Positions 32,264 to 43,602 of a DNA stretch of 51,033 bases are shown one piece after another. The stretch covers positions 1-51,033 of the forward strand of contig FWWN02000549.1 in assembly GCA_900175165.2 (NCBI GenBank). Reading direction: 5' to 3'. The notes under the pieces are model-generated. The model was not told where the DNA came from. It worked only from the letters and a program-made list of their open reading frames with translations, and searched no databases. The translations under genes were made by a program, and so were the position numbers. This DNA comes from Rhizomucor pusillus (taxonomy: Eukaryota > Mucoromycota > Mucoromycetes > Mucorales > Lichtheimiaceae). Each line of letters opens with the position of its first letter. Positions within the stretch are counted from its first letter, which is position 1.

Positions 32264-33985
32264 ATGAGCGATCTCGACGACGAGATTCCCGAGTTGATCC
32301 CGGCATCTTCTACAGTTGAAACGTAAGCGCACGAGACTGCTGCTTGGCTTTGAAGGAGTGTTCCGCTGATTCGGCTTCCAGTGAAGCCGTTACTCCAGCA
32401 CCGGCGGCTGTCAACGACGCGGAACAACCTAAGGGCAAGATTCCTGTCACGATTGTTACAGGCACGGCGTGGCACTTGGCTTGGCAAAGCAGTGCAATTC
32501 CTTACGATACATATTATTCTAGGTTTCTTGGGAAGCGGCAAAACCACCCTTCTAAATTATATCCTTACTGAAAAACATGAAAAGAAAATTGCAGTCATCT
32601 TGAACGAATTTGGAGAAAGTAATTGCTCACAGCATGCGGCACGAAGATCGTTCTTTCTTGTCTGACGAGTCGAGATAGGCAGTGATATTGAGAAGTCGTT
32701 ATCCGTCAATCAAGAAGGCACATTGTATGAAGAATGGCTAGAATTGCGAAATGGATGCCTGTGCTGTTCCACAAAGTAAGTCGCTGAGCGTAAGGCAGCT
32801 AGCATGTACGTATCGACTTATCATATTAACATTGAAAGAGATAATGGAGTGAAAGCTATTGAAAATCTGATGGAGAAGAAAGGAAAATTTGATTACATTT
32901 TATTGGAAACTAGGTATTGTAGAATATACAATGATAGGCCATTCTTCCATCTGACAGCATATAAGCGGGTTAGCAGATCCAGGACCAATAGCTTCCATGT
33001 TTTGGCTCGATGACGGCCTTGGAAGCGAGATTTATTTGGATGGTATTATCACTTTGGTAGATGCAAAGCATATTCGAGAGGTGAGCTGCATTTATCGAAT
33101 TACTCAGTGCAGCCTCTTTGCTGACAGGGTATCTTAGTATATGGGGGAGAAAAAGGAGGATACGATGATAAATGAAGCCTTAAAGTATGTGACAGCGAGA
33201 GTTAGATCAGTCTGCAAGTCGTGAGTTAACCACGATTATACAGGCAAATCGCTATTGCTGACCGCATTGTGATTAACAAGAAGGATCTGCTCAAAGAGGA
33301 TGAATTGAAAGATCTCCAAGAAGATATAGAGTCTGTTAACTCTGTTGCCGATATCCTTGTGACGGAGAGATCTAGGTGAGGAATAAAAACACAAGTTCCT
33401 CGGTATATGCGCTAACACTGGAGTAGAATCCCTTTGGATTTTGTCCTGAATATCAACGCTTACGATGTGCACAATGCAGATAACCTAGCGCAACAGACCA
33501 GGAAAATCGAAGAGCATGGCAACGCTCATGCACATCATCACAGTCATGTAAGAATAAAAAAAGCAACCAATTTCTGTAACATAGCTAACGCTCGGTTGCT
33601 TCATATTTGATAGACTGTCCAAACGATATGCATCCATTTCTCAGAGCAGTTAGAAACGCTTACAGAAATCGAGTCATGGATTCAGATGCTACTGTGGGAG
33701 AAAGTCGTGCCTGGTCAGCCACCATCGTCGTCAAATGACGATCAATTGCTCGTCTTGCGACTCAAAGGAATACTTTGTCCACCAAAAGATGCAGCTGATG
33801 CTTCTGACCGACAAAAGTGTCTGATTGTGCAAGGCGTTCAGGACCTTTACGATATCCAAGAAGGTTTTGTTCACGAAAATCAAACGGAGGATCTCGCTAG
33901 CAAACTTGTCTTGATCGGCAAGAATCTCGACAAGAATGTGCTTTTGCAATCGTTCAAGCAGTATGTCAAAGTCGATGCCTTCTAA
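32264..33985 (+). CDS. ZNG1: Zinc metallochaperone, COG0523/CobW GTPase family
   Basis: GTP-dependent zinc transferase; in yeast and animals Zng1 delivers zinc to methionine aminopeptidase 1. Ten exons close in phase to 397 aa: 32264-32322, 32382-32461, 32523-32618, 32679-32775, 32839-32913, 32966-33080, 33138-33184, 33244-33375, 33427-33547, 33614-33985. Visible motifs are the P-loop [29 protein letters not shown], the zinc-binding CxCC in [34 protein letters not shown], the G4 motif NKKDLL, a His-rich linker [12 protein letters not shown] and the C-terminal CobW domain. The N-terminal peptide DDEIPELIP resembles the animal CPELVP docking motif but lacks the Cys. The second intron starts with GC instead of GT and splits the P-loop Gly codon. 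ZNG1 faces SEM1 convergently. Confidence 0.94.
32462..32522 (+). other. GC-AG intron in ZNG1
   Basis: 61-nt intron with donor ACAG/GCACGG and acceptor TTCTAG. It is required to read [11 protein letters not shown] contiguously. No GT donor in this stretch restores the P-loop. Confidence 0.8.
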
Positions 33986-34285
33986 TAACGTGTATATAGA
34001 ATTCCCAAAACAGATAACGATTTAATCCTTATGATCGGCATCTCCGGTGGTGACCCAAACTTTGTTGCTTTTGACAAGTATGATGCAACTTCCATGAGTT
34101 TTTCCAACTGGACAGTATTGAATAGACGAATTTTTTGTAAATGTCGGTTCATTCTTTTGTGGACGTCACATCGTTGTGTGAGAAACAATGGAGTGTGTGT
34201 ACAGTTGAGGAGTGATACCGATACAAAAGGGACGGAGGGTGGTATGGTCTTTCGGCTATCAATATTCAGAGCTTTTTTAAGAACA

Positions 34286-34680
34286 TTACGACTTCATTGG
34301 TTCCGAGGTTGGTGTTTTCTCTTTCTCAAGCTCCTGTCTGTTAGGAAGCAAAGGAAACGATCGTTAGCATGTGCAATGGATTCAAAGGCATCGTTCATAC
34401 ACTGAAACGTACCGTAATTGATTAAAGAATGCATCTTCTACATCGTCGTCATCCCAGTTATCCTCCCAGTAGTGAGAGTCATCACCTTGCTGATCCTTCT
34501 CTTCCCAGTCTGTTCAAAATAATGTAAGCTAAGGTCCAGATTTGATCCATACATCTTATTAAAAAGATCAGTACCTTCTACGGCGAACTCTTCGAACTCA
34601 TCGTCTTCTTCTAATGCATGCAGTTGAGGCAACTTGTTGCCTTGTGTTTTCTTTTCATGTGCTGGTACTTCTGCTGACAT
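34286..34680 (-). CDS. SEM1: 26S proteasome lid subunit Sem1/DSS1
   Basis: Small acidic, intrinsically disordered protein that stabilises the 19S lid and also serves in TREX-2 and DNA repair complexes. Three exons in transcript order, 34680-34575, 34509-34413 and 34337-34286, give 84 aa. The diagnostic acidic blocks [20 protein letters not shown] and [20 protein letters not shown] are both complete, followed by QELEKEK and the tail TPTSEPMKS. Length and motif order fit the family (70-90 aa). The gene is too finely split to be visible as one frame, but all phases close. Confidence 0.94.
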
Positions 34681-35720
34681 TATGCGTGTGTATATAAGGG
34701 TGTGCGCTAAAGTAGAAGCTGGGCAATTACGCGTCTCTGGATCGTGACGGTGCTGGGTTCCGGCTGGCTGCTGCAGAAAAGTTGAATTCCGCTCTTTCTG
34801 AATCAAACTCGTCATCCAGAATGGGCTTGAATGCTGCCAAGACAAATAGAGAGGCTCAGCAAGAGATTGCATCTGTATCAATGAACTGCTTGCCAAGCAT
34901 TCGACTGTCGTATGGGAATTTTCTATCAAAGAAGCTTGCAGTTTGCTTGAATCCTAACTCCCTATAGTATTAAACATAATCAATTCGTACAAGCGGTAGC
35001 AAGCGTCGGAAGCTTTTTGGACCCATTATCCGGACACGATGCCTGTGTGTACGTATCTTTCGTAACGGTAAAACGGTTGCACTCAGCTACTTCAGAGACC
35101 GGATCAAAAATATGAAATCCGTCTGTAATTGAGACACGTCCAATCCCTCAACCATCTATGTACAGATCGAAGCTGGAATTTTGTGATAAGAATTAAGCTT
35201 AAATAGCAATCAGCAAAAGTGCCATAATTCTGTTACTTCTCTTCGTGGAGAAAGTGAAGATTGGGAACAAAACATGCATGCGACAACTTCCCCAGTTCAA
35301 GTCACAGGACACGGTGACCATGCCTGCCGACAATGGATCTTTTTTTAGCTTTGGGAGAACGTCTTCCGTTTTTCTCGGAGATGTACTACCCAAAAGTTTG
35401 GCACCTGCGCAAGATCACTGAGTGATGTAAGATATCATTGGATAATCGAGTTTGCCTATTTGAGTTGTGTGGTTGCGCTGCTCTTTTCATATTTTTTCTG
35501 TCGGACATGATTCTTGGCATCCACGGTGCACAGCTACAACTTAATAGGGTATAGCGTCGGATCCGATCATGTCGTCATGGTATCGAAGCTTCATGCAAGT
35601 TTCGATGGATATAAAAAGAAGTGCGCGTTTTCAGTTGCATGCAAAATCGAGTTTTTTTTTTCTCTCTCTCCTCCTCTTCCTCTTTTACGTTACTTCTCTG
35701 CCACCACACCTGGAAAAAAT
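34681..35720. promoter_or_regulatory. Divergent upstream region of SEM1 and the SUR7-family gene
   Basis: About 1 kb separating two divergently transcribed genes. It ends in a strong pyrimidine tract (35649-35698) immediately upstream of the SUR7-family start. No additional gene recognised. Confidence 0.45.
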
Positions 35721-36547
35721 ATGTCGCTATTTTCGTTCCTCGCTACGTTTTTCGACTTTGCCGCTCTCGTACTGCAGATATTTACAATGATAGGCAATAC
35801 GTACAACAGGTACGACACCCGGCTTCCGATGCATCAACTAAAATTGCTAGTCCTTAATGAATTCGTTTCTTCAACCTAGGCCTTTCTTACGCGAATTATA
35901 CTTTGCCCGTCTGCATCTAGGAAGTCAATTCGTCGACTTCGGGTTATGGTAATGTATAAACAAAACATTCTCCGCACAAGGGATCAGCATGTCTTTCTGA
36001 CAAGACTTTTTAAGGAATTATTGTACTGGGCGCAACGAAGAGGTGACACAGTGCAGCAATCCAGTCGCCGCATACAACTGGGGTGAGTTTCGTATGATTC
36101 GTGACATTAAACGGATTGCTCATATAAATTATCTTTATAGTTGACGCTGCAGGTGAAATCCCCAATGCTGCAGTCGACGGTTTGCAAAATCTCGACAGAG
36201 TGTTCCTAGCAAACTTTATTCTGTACTGGATTGGCCTTGGCCTCACCTTCTTTGCTATGATCATCACCCTTATGAGCGGTTTCCGACGAGGTAGCGATTT
36301 ACTAGCCGCATTCGTTACTTTTGTTTCCGCCCTCGTCATGATTGTCGTCTTTGTCATATTGCTCGTTATTTCTCTGAAGGGTATCAACAGCGTACGCGAT
36401 GCTGGTGTCTCTGATGCTACCGGACACCTCGGCCCGTCTATGTGGATGACTTTGGGCGCAATGGTTGCTCTCCTGATCTCGTCGTTTTGGTACTGCATTA
36501 CATGCTGCTTCCCAGGTCGACGCGTGCGAGCAGAAGAAAAGGCTTAA
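35721..36547 (+). CDS. SUR7/PalI-family four-span membrane protein
   Basis: Plasma-membrane or cortical protein of the claudin-like SUR7/PalI family, involved in eisosome or pH-sensing membrane domains. Four exons (35721-35809, 35880-35948, 36015-36082, 36141-36547) give 210 aa. The first membrane segment is SLFSFLATFFDFAALVLQIF. The extracellular loop contains FGLWNYCTGRNEEVTQCSNP, the family W-x-Y-C...C signature with two cysteines. Three further segments are LANFILYWIGLGLTFFAMII, LLAAFVTFVSALVMIVVFVI and MWMTLGAMVALLISSFWYCI. The C-terminus is short and basic (PGRRVRAEEKA). It cannot be assigned to SUR7, PalI/RIM9 or a paralogue from sequence alone. The short C-terminus argues against the long-tailed PalI type. 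Confidence 0.88.
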
Positions 36548-37112
36548 TCTTGACCACCATACGGAAACTTTGTCATTGTGCCCGATTGTATTTTATCCCC
36601 TCTTTCTCTGTCTCTTTCTCTTCATACTCATTCTTTAACTCTCTTCCTATTCAGTCTACCCTTTATTCACTCTTTCTTCTTCGTTTCACCTTTTCACTTT
36701 TGCATGTGTGCATGTAGCTATCTCTTAATTCATATTTACGTATGTCATCGTTAGAAAAATGGATTATTTTATGCCCTACTTGATCTGATCTTCTTACGTT
36801 GTTTGCCTCATTGGCTGCATTCATGAGATCCAATCCTCGCCTGAAATTATACTAGTGATATTACGCAAGAGGACGTCCGTCTGCTGGAATGTGCAACCCA
36901 TCAGCTGCATCAGGTGCGCTCGAATGACTGTGGTAACGATATTCGGTTTATTATTGAACTAGTTGCCCGTTAAACTTGCTACCCGTGATAGACTGATCTC
37001 CTGCAGATTGATCTTAAAAATTTGAGACTCTTTGCATCGTATGTTACCCGTGTATTTGAACGTAATAAAAGATGTTTAGCACCTGTGTCTATCCGTGTCA
37101 GGGTACAATCCT
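36548..37112. other. Intergenic region
   Basis: T/C-rich 3' region of the SUR7-family gene followed by presumed promoter of the Spo71-type gene. No separate gene is seen. A further 5' exon of the downstream gene could hide here. Confidence 0.4.
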
Positions 37113-40100
37113 ATGATAGATGAGTGTGTTACACAGGGAAAAAGATCTACGATGTAAACCACCCATGATGGTATACTGTATAAAGTCCAAATATCCTCGT
37201 CTGAAAGGAAATCCTTCTTGCAACCAAGTGTGGGATATCCAGATTGTCGAGAAGACTTTCTTTTGCAAAAGATCGGAACCAGTAATGACAGGCTAGAAGC
37301 TCATCGGCAAAATCTGGATAGGCCATCCGAAGCGCCTTTGAACAGAAACAGGCGTGCTCTTACCCGAAAAGTCAGGTACTTGTTTCTGCTTCAGGTACGC
37401 TTTGCTTTTTCCTCTTGTATCCTCTTCTGTTACCTTTGGTCAAGAAAGCAACAGAGATTATACATTGAAAAGAGCTTCGTTCGCGATCGGCGCTGTTGCT
37501 AAATCGAGAGGCAGACCCCCGATCATACCTAAAAGGGGTTCAATTCAATCCAAACTCGTGGTTCTCAGTAAGATTCCCTTGTGGAACGAATACGAGCTCT
37601 TTTTTGTACAAGACAATGGCAACATGCAGACGATTGGCTTGCAAACTCTGAATTGCAACGGGAAGCCCTCAGAGCAGCAAGCACTTTCAAAGAGCAGCAA
37701 CCAGGTAGATAGAATTCCTTCCACCACGCCGGACTCGACCATTTCGCCCAGAACTCCAACGTCAAGCGTTATGCTGGCCGACTATACAAATGATGATCTC
37801 GATGCATGCGCACCTGGCTCGAAAGATAACGCTGATTTTCAAGATGCGTCACTGTCAAAGCATTTGCAATTCACGGAGAACTTTGACGATCAGACCAAAG
37901 TTATCAGTGTAGCTGACGAGTTGGGCCAGACTCGACATGGCATGGCGGCAAAAAGGTAGCATAATAATCTAATGATAGCTAATTAAGTTTGAATAACCTT
38001 TAAAAGGTCGATACAGTTACATCGTACTGATGAAAGACAACGCCTTAGTTTGACAGCAAAAGACACGTACGCTGTCGAGAGGTTTCAAATCCACAACAAC
38101 GACCAACGCGGATACAGATCTTGCATGAATCTTCCGTTCATTTACGAACAGCCGCCCAGCAGTCCAACTTCACCTATCGAATATCCCCAAAACCAATTCT
38201 TGCATGATAATCATGGCTCTGCCACAGTTCCTATACACCATTCGCACAGTAGAAACGACATTCACGTATCTCTTGCCGCACCGATATCAACTCGATCGTG
38301 CGAAAGTTTATTGGAGCCTTCCGTTGACCAACCGAGTAGGATCCCTTTGCTGCAGACTAAGCGAATAGCGAAAAAGCGAAACGTGATAATTAAAAAGGGG
38401 TTTCTGCTATGCGCAATGAAAATGTCATGGTATCGCAGCGAGCAAAACTTGACTGGTGAACTAGCAAGTAGCGTGAGCCTGCGGCAGAACCGACCTCGCT
38501 GGCGAGAATTTGAAGCTGTACTATATTACGATCGACTCGAACTGTATGCTATCACAGTAAGTGGATAGAAACTCTAATTGTCCGGATTGAGCTATTCATC
38601 GTAAGAATTAAACTTGAAATAATTAGGATGTCGTCTTTAGACCACGAGTCCTGACGCATGTGATATACCTCTTGCCAGGCATAAAGCATGGTGTCAATAC
38701 AGCCAGGTTGAGCCTTACATCATCGGTAGATTATACTTGGCGGCTACAATTCCGAACAGCAGAAGAAGCACGAGTCTTATCGTTCATGTTTTCGGCTCGC
38801 ACGATCTCCCAATCTCAAGCATGGTACATGGCGCTCTACCGACTTTCGACTGCAAAACTCCCCGTCCCACCGAGCATAGAGATTTGTGTCCCTACGCTGA
38901 ACAATATCCATATCCGTATACCTATCGGAAGCGACATTGTTGCAAACAACAACAACATACGGCTAGCTGATGTTAAGGAGAGTATTTTACGGATGCTTGA
39001 CCAGCAAAAGATAAGGCCATTGGACTGGTTCGAGGATCGCGTTGGCCTGTGTTGGCGCACCGTCAGCAATCCACCTCGACTAGAATGGATTACAGATCCT
39101 TCTGCTACGTTCCTCGTAGGACCTCAGATCATTGAGCAGGTAGGCGGCTGCTGATAATTGAATCCAAAATTTGGCCATTTTTCTGTCCTCTAACATACAG
39201 GTCTCGCGCGATTTGATAGACTCATCAACTTGAATTGTTGCCGTATAAGAATCCTGATCAAGGCGAAGTAGGAACATGACATTTGATTGCGTTCATATCA
39301 ATATCTAATGGTTGCTTATTTAGCTACCGTCACCTATCATGGAAGGTGATCTTGTCATTTGGACCTTTCCAAAGAAAGATCCTTTTGGAAAGCCTCCCAA
39401 AGTCAGGCGCCAAATCCACTTGATCATCGATGGAAGCTTACTTATACTGCTCGATATTTCTCGCGCTGAGAAACCTCACTGTACAGATGAAACTACTTTG
39501 GATAATCGAGCGCGCCTCACATCCGTTGGCTTTTCACGCTACTCAAAGTTTTCTTTTCGATCGAACGCCGGCGGTGTAACTATTAAGTCTGTCGCTCGAC
39601 TTCTTCGGAACGGCAGTGGATCTTCTTCGGTAGCACTGAAGAAGGAACAAGATGCTAAAGCTTTATTGGAAGCAGAACTTTCGCGGCAAGCCAGGAATTT
39701 GAATGCTGCCTTCGCAATCATGGATTTAGCACAAGCTACACTCGTGCGGCCTGCCAGAGAGGATACGTACGGTACAGTGAAAGCAGGCCCTGAACTGCGG
39801 CGAAGAAGTTTTGAGCTGCATATAAATAATCAAGTGCTGCTGTTTGAAACGGAAAGCGTCCAAATTGCATTCGACTGGATCATGCGCATCCGCCGTGCTA
39901 TACAGGCATGCCAGCGTCAGGCCACCAGTGGTCTTGACTTGGAGAAAAACACCAGACTTGGTTATCGACTGCAGCGTGCCGAATGGCAACGGAGTATCTT
40001 GGTAAAAAACCATTTGATATATGTTCATATTTCTATTGTTTCGTCTAACCACAAAGTCTTAGCAATTTGGTACTCTGTATGTACGCAATAACCGGCAAAA

Positions 40101-40524
40101 AACGTACCGTCATAGATTCTGCGTGTTGACTGTCAACAAATGTTTAATCATATTCAAGATGTGGCAACGTAAATACTGGACAAACGAAGCAATGTCGAGT
40201 ACAATGTACAATTATCACAAGACAATACCACTGGATGCCGCATACGTTTACTCGGATGAACATAGTCAAACCCATAGGATACCGGCTAAAGAGCCACCCA
40301 AAATGTTCGCTGACGGCACTGTAAGCAGCGACGGTCTAGGCAGCAATACATTCGTTATTTGGCGCCCAAAAGTTCTTCATCCCTTCATCAAACCGTTCAC
40401 TGCCTTGAAAATTGGTCACAGAACAGGCCGGAAAGGCACCCTGTGGACATTCCTTGCGCGCGACAGACAAGAAAAAGAAACCTGGCTCTGGGCATTGCAT
40501 CAGGAAATCGATACGGTTATATAG
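37113..40524 (+). CDS. SPO71: Spo71/Mug56-type multi-PH-domain protein
   Basis: Large protein with several pleckstrin-homology-like modules, most like fungal Spo71/Mug56, which guides membrane growth during spore formation. Exons 37208-37375, 37449-37955, 38007-38556, 38627-39139, 39324-40001 and 40063-40524 join well. A first exon 37113-37153 is tentative but closes the frame and gives 972 aa. PH-like modules: about residues 365-500 (IKKGFLLCAMKMSWYRSEQN, then RPRWREFEAVLYYDRLELYA, ending AWYMALYR); about 600-815 (EGDLVIWTFPKKDPFGKPPK, LHINNQVLLFETESVQIAFD); and about 820-972 (GTLYVRNNRQKTYRHRFCVL, ending WLWALHQEIDTVI). The N-terminal 350 residues are Ser/Pro-rich and disordered. Intron 5 (39140-39323, 184 nt) is longer than usual. 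Assignment to SPO71 rests on overall pattern. Confidence 0.8.
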
Positions 40525-41890
40525 CTTGAAAAGCGTACTATATAATAATCGCGGGAGTATTTCACATAGTGCGACAACATTAGACTTCCAACGCACATTA
40601 CCACTGTTGTTTGCAAGTCTAGCATACCCAGACACTAATACCTTGCACGACACCCTTCTACTTTTCTACATTTACAACATCTTACAATCTTGCTATTACT
40701 TTCTTTACCATTGCACAATGTATTTTGATAATTGCATGCATAGCTCACTCATAAAGCCACATACCTTTGTTTTGCAGTCTCGCTCAAGTCAATTTATCCT
40801 GTTATCAATGATGACCTACCCTGTACGCATTTTAACTCCCAATCTATAGAACATATGTAAATGTTTTGCTTCGTCGCACGCAAATATATCAGCATATATA
40901 TCTTTAGAAATATGTTGCAAGTTTACAGCATGGAATAGTATGCAGGTAGGATGGCCAGTCCTAAGACAACTTTATCAGGTATTGCATCACGGTGCACTCA
41001 TTTCAATGGATGAAATGCACACCAAAGACTGAACGTACATCTATCGTGAATTATATGCTGTACGTGCGCACAACGGTTAACAAGAGGGCTTTATCTCGGC
41101 GTATCTGTTGACTAGAACAACAAAAAAGAAAGTCCCTTGTTGTGGAACGAGGTGGTACAAGTTGTACTAGTAAATAGTCTAGAGTATCACCATTTGCACA
41201 AAGGTGAGGCAACGCTCGGAAGATAGCTTCCAGCAGTGAGAACCAAGTAGTCATACGCAGCCGGAAATACATACTGCAAGGTGTGTTCTATTTGTGGATG
41301 GGGTCCGACAAGATGACGGGAAAACAATCGAGTGGAAATATTCTCACAATATAGGGATAGTGCTCTTTCCAAGCAGTCTTGTCGCCGTGCTATAGCTATA
41401 ATTTCGAGTAGTTTGGTTCCCTAGTCCTTGAATTGAAAATAAACCATTAACTGGATAGTTTGCTGCCAGGAAGACCTTGTTTTCCTTGATACTGCAATTA
41501 CAATAAAATCGTGACGATAGCACGCACACACGATTCACGCGTTGTACTTGACAACGGCGTTGCTGGTCGTCACGGTAAAAGTCTGCTGCCTTTTAGACTC
41601 GCGCATAGTCTCACTACGCATATCATTATCACCTTGCATTTCAAAATGTTGGTATATTATCCCTTTCCTTTCATGGGTTCCAACAATCTCTTTCTTCTTC
41701 TTTTCACAGTTTTTATTTTCTTTTTCTCTGTTCGTTTACACCTTACACATACACCCTAACGACATTAAATTTATAAAATCATCGATGTATGTCATAAGTC
41801 GTCAAAAGCACTGCTGTTGTTTTGTTGCTCATACATATATATCAACATACTCTTCCATCCTACTCGTTGATTGATTGATAACAGAGCATA
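40525..41890. other. Long intergenic region upstream of the cold-shock gene
   Basis: 1.37 kb with no recognisable gene. It contains an imperfect hairpin near 40991-41024 (CATTTCA/TGAAATG) and, close to the downstream gene, a T/C-rich leader (41685-41740). Confidence 0.5.
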
Positions 41891-43167
41891 ATGGCTGTCT
41901 TTGCAGGGCCTCGTCAAACTGGACATGTAAAGTTTTTCAATGCGACAAAAGGATACGGTTTCATCATCCCGGTCGATAAAACGTTGGCAACTTCAGCTGA
42001 TGGCAAAGGTTCGGATTGCCCACATCGATTCTTTCCAGTAGCGAAATGCTAAGAAGAAAAATTGCTGTTATTTGCCAGCCCAGGATGTTTTCGTGCATCA
42101 CAGTGCGATCTACAATGGCGGAGGATTCAAAAGCCTAGCCGAGGTAAGCTTTCCTTTCCAGGGACACCGCATGACAAAAAGGATCGACAATTTTTCAACT
42201 GATCAGAAGAGCTCCTTACATGTCAGGGTGAGGAGGTCAGCGACGCAAAGGCACAATGGATAAAGAAGGCCCCATATTCATATAGAAATATGTCTCTTTC
42301 TTTAGGTCGAGTACGACCTGATTCGTGGACCAAAAGGGATGCAGGCTGCTAATGTATCTGGACCTGGAGGTAAAACGGTCAAAGGCAATCCTAACTCCAA
42401 ATATCTTTGGCAAAGGCGTATACTAGAGCGTCAGCGTACAAGGTATAGTCAAGATGCGTAAATGGAAAAATGATCCGTGCAACTGACCAGACCATTGATA
42501 CAGCACCGCTGGAGGAGCAAATAACAATGGAGGAGAAGGAGGAGGAGCCATCGTACAACAAGGAAGCACTAGTTACATTTATGGTATTCTTGTCGTCCTC
42601 GTGTCCAGAAAAGAAACGCAAATTTACGTACGTTGCTGTTATTACATAGGCTACATCGATATGTCCTCTGATTCATACGGTGCCGGCTTTGTACCAAATT
42701 GCTACGCGTGTCCAGTATACCCTCAGCCTGCATCTTCCTCAAGCGCTGTATATCCTTACTACAGTCAACCGCAACGTGAGCATTGCCGATCCTCACCTCC
42801 ACCTACTAGTTTTGAGTGCTGCAATGGGACAGCTGCGTATTCCCATCCTCAGGCAGGAGGATGCATGATTGGATATTCAACTTTTCCTGCAGCTGGTCCT
42901 ATCATTTCTCCTGGTTTTAATAACAGGCAGCAGCAGAATAATGTCACCACTGTCAACAACATCCCTCCTCCTCTTTATTGCTTACTAGCAACACCGTCGA
43001 GTTATCATCAGCAGATACCACCGGTGTATTACACGAATACACCGGCAGTCTACACATCGTCCAACTCAACATCTTCGTCCGTATCAGACGTCAATTCGGT
43101 GGGAGCCAACACTGGCGCTACAACAGAAACCAGTATCCCCACTGACGGGGCCGCAAGCGATAAATAA
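41891..43167 (+). CDS. Cold-shock-domain RNA-binding protein
   Basis: Single cold-shock domain followed by Gly-rich and Tyr/Pro/Ser-rich low complexity, as in Y-box-like RNA chaperones. Six exons (41891-42008, 42079-42143, 42306-42369, 42427-42442, 42504-42583, 42650-43167) close to 286 aa. The domain opens TGHVKFFNATKGYGFIIP with RNP1 (KGYGFI), continues DVFVHHSAIYNGGGFKSLAE with RNP2 (VFVHH), and ends VEYDLIRGPKGMQAANVSGP. Exon 4 is only 16 nt and links the domain to GGANNNGGEGGG. The rest is aromatic and polar (YPYYSQPQREH, QQQNNV), likely disordered and able to condense. Intron 1 has the rare donor GTTCGG. It could act in mRNA packaging or stress response, but no direct evidence is present. 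Confidence 0.9.
42427..42442 (+). other. 16-nt microexon of the cold-shock gene
   Basis: Flanked by TACTAG (acceptor) and GTATAG (donor), with branch-like CTAAC and CTGAC upstream of the two acceptors. It is the only arrangement I found that joins the domain end (GPG) to the Gly-rich exon in frame. Confidence 0.65.
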
Positions 43168-43602
43168 CCCTTATTTTGATATCGAATACTATACTTTCTT
43201 ATCTGTCTCGACTGCAATTATTTACTTATTATACAAGAAAATTTGGACCTCATGTTCGTTTTGTTATTGGAGAAGAAGGGTAGCGTCATCTAATTGAGTA
43301 TGTTTTAGGCTATCAGGTTTAAATTCCTCGCAAATTCATGGCTATGTAAGAAAAAGATGCCTGCGCCTATCTCATTTGTATGTTTGCGCTTACTATTGTA
43401 GAAGGTCTCCATGTCCTCTGTCAGCTTTTGTACTTTCCGCAAACATCATCTACTTGTGCAATATGTGTGGGTGAAATCGCGGCAACTCGGTGTGCCGGGA
43501 TTTGTCAGCCACGGTCCTGCTACCAGAATTCAGCATCAGATCCATCTGATGCGCAAATGAAATCCGATTGCTCTTTCTTCTTTCTTCCTTGCTTTTGCAA
43601 AC
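43168..43602. other. Intergenic region upstream of NFS1
   Basis: 435 bases with the cold-shock gene 3' end and the NFS1 promoter, with pyrimidine-rich sequence (TTTCTTCTTTCTTCC) just before the NFS1 start. No extra gene. Confidence 0.5.

Noticed and set aside
36010..36498. 162-codon minus-strand frame
   Set aside because: Antisense to the membrane-spanning exon of the SUR7-family gene.
40991..41024. Small imperfect hairpin (CATTTCA/TGAAATG) between genes
   Set aside because: Short stem, no T tract or cloverleaf, no context; likely chance.
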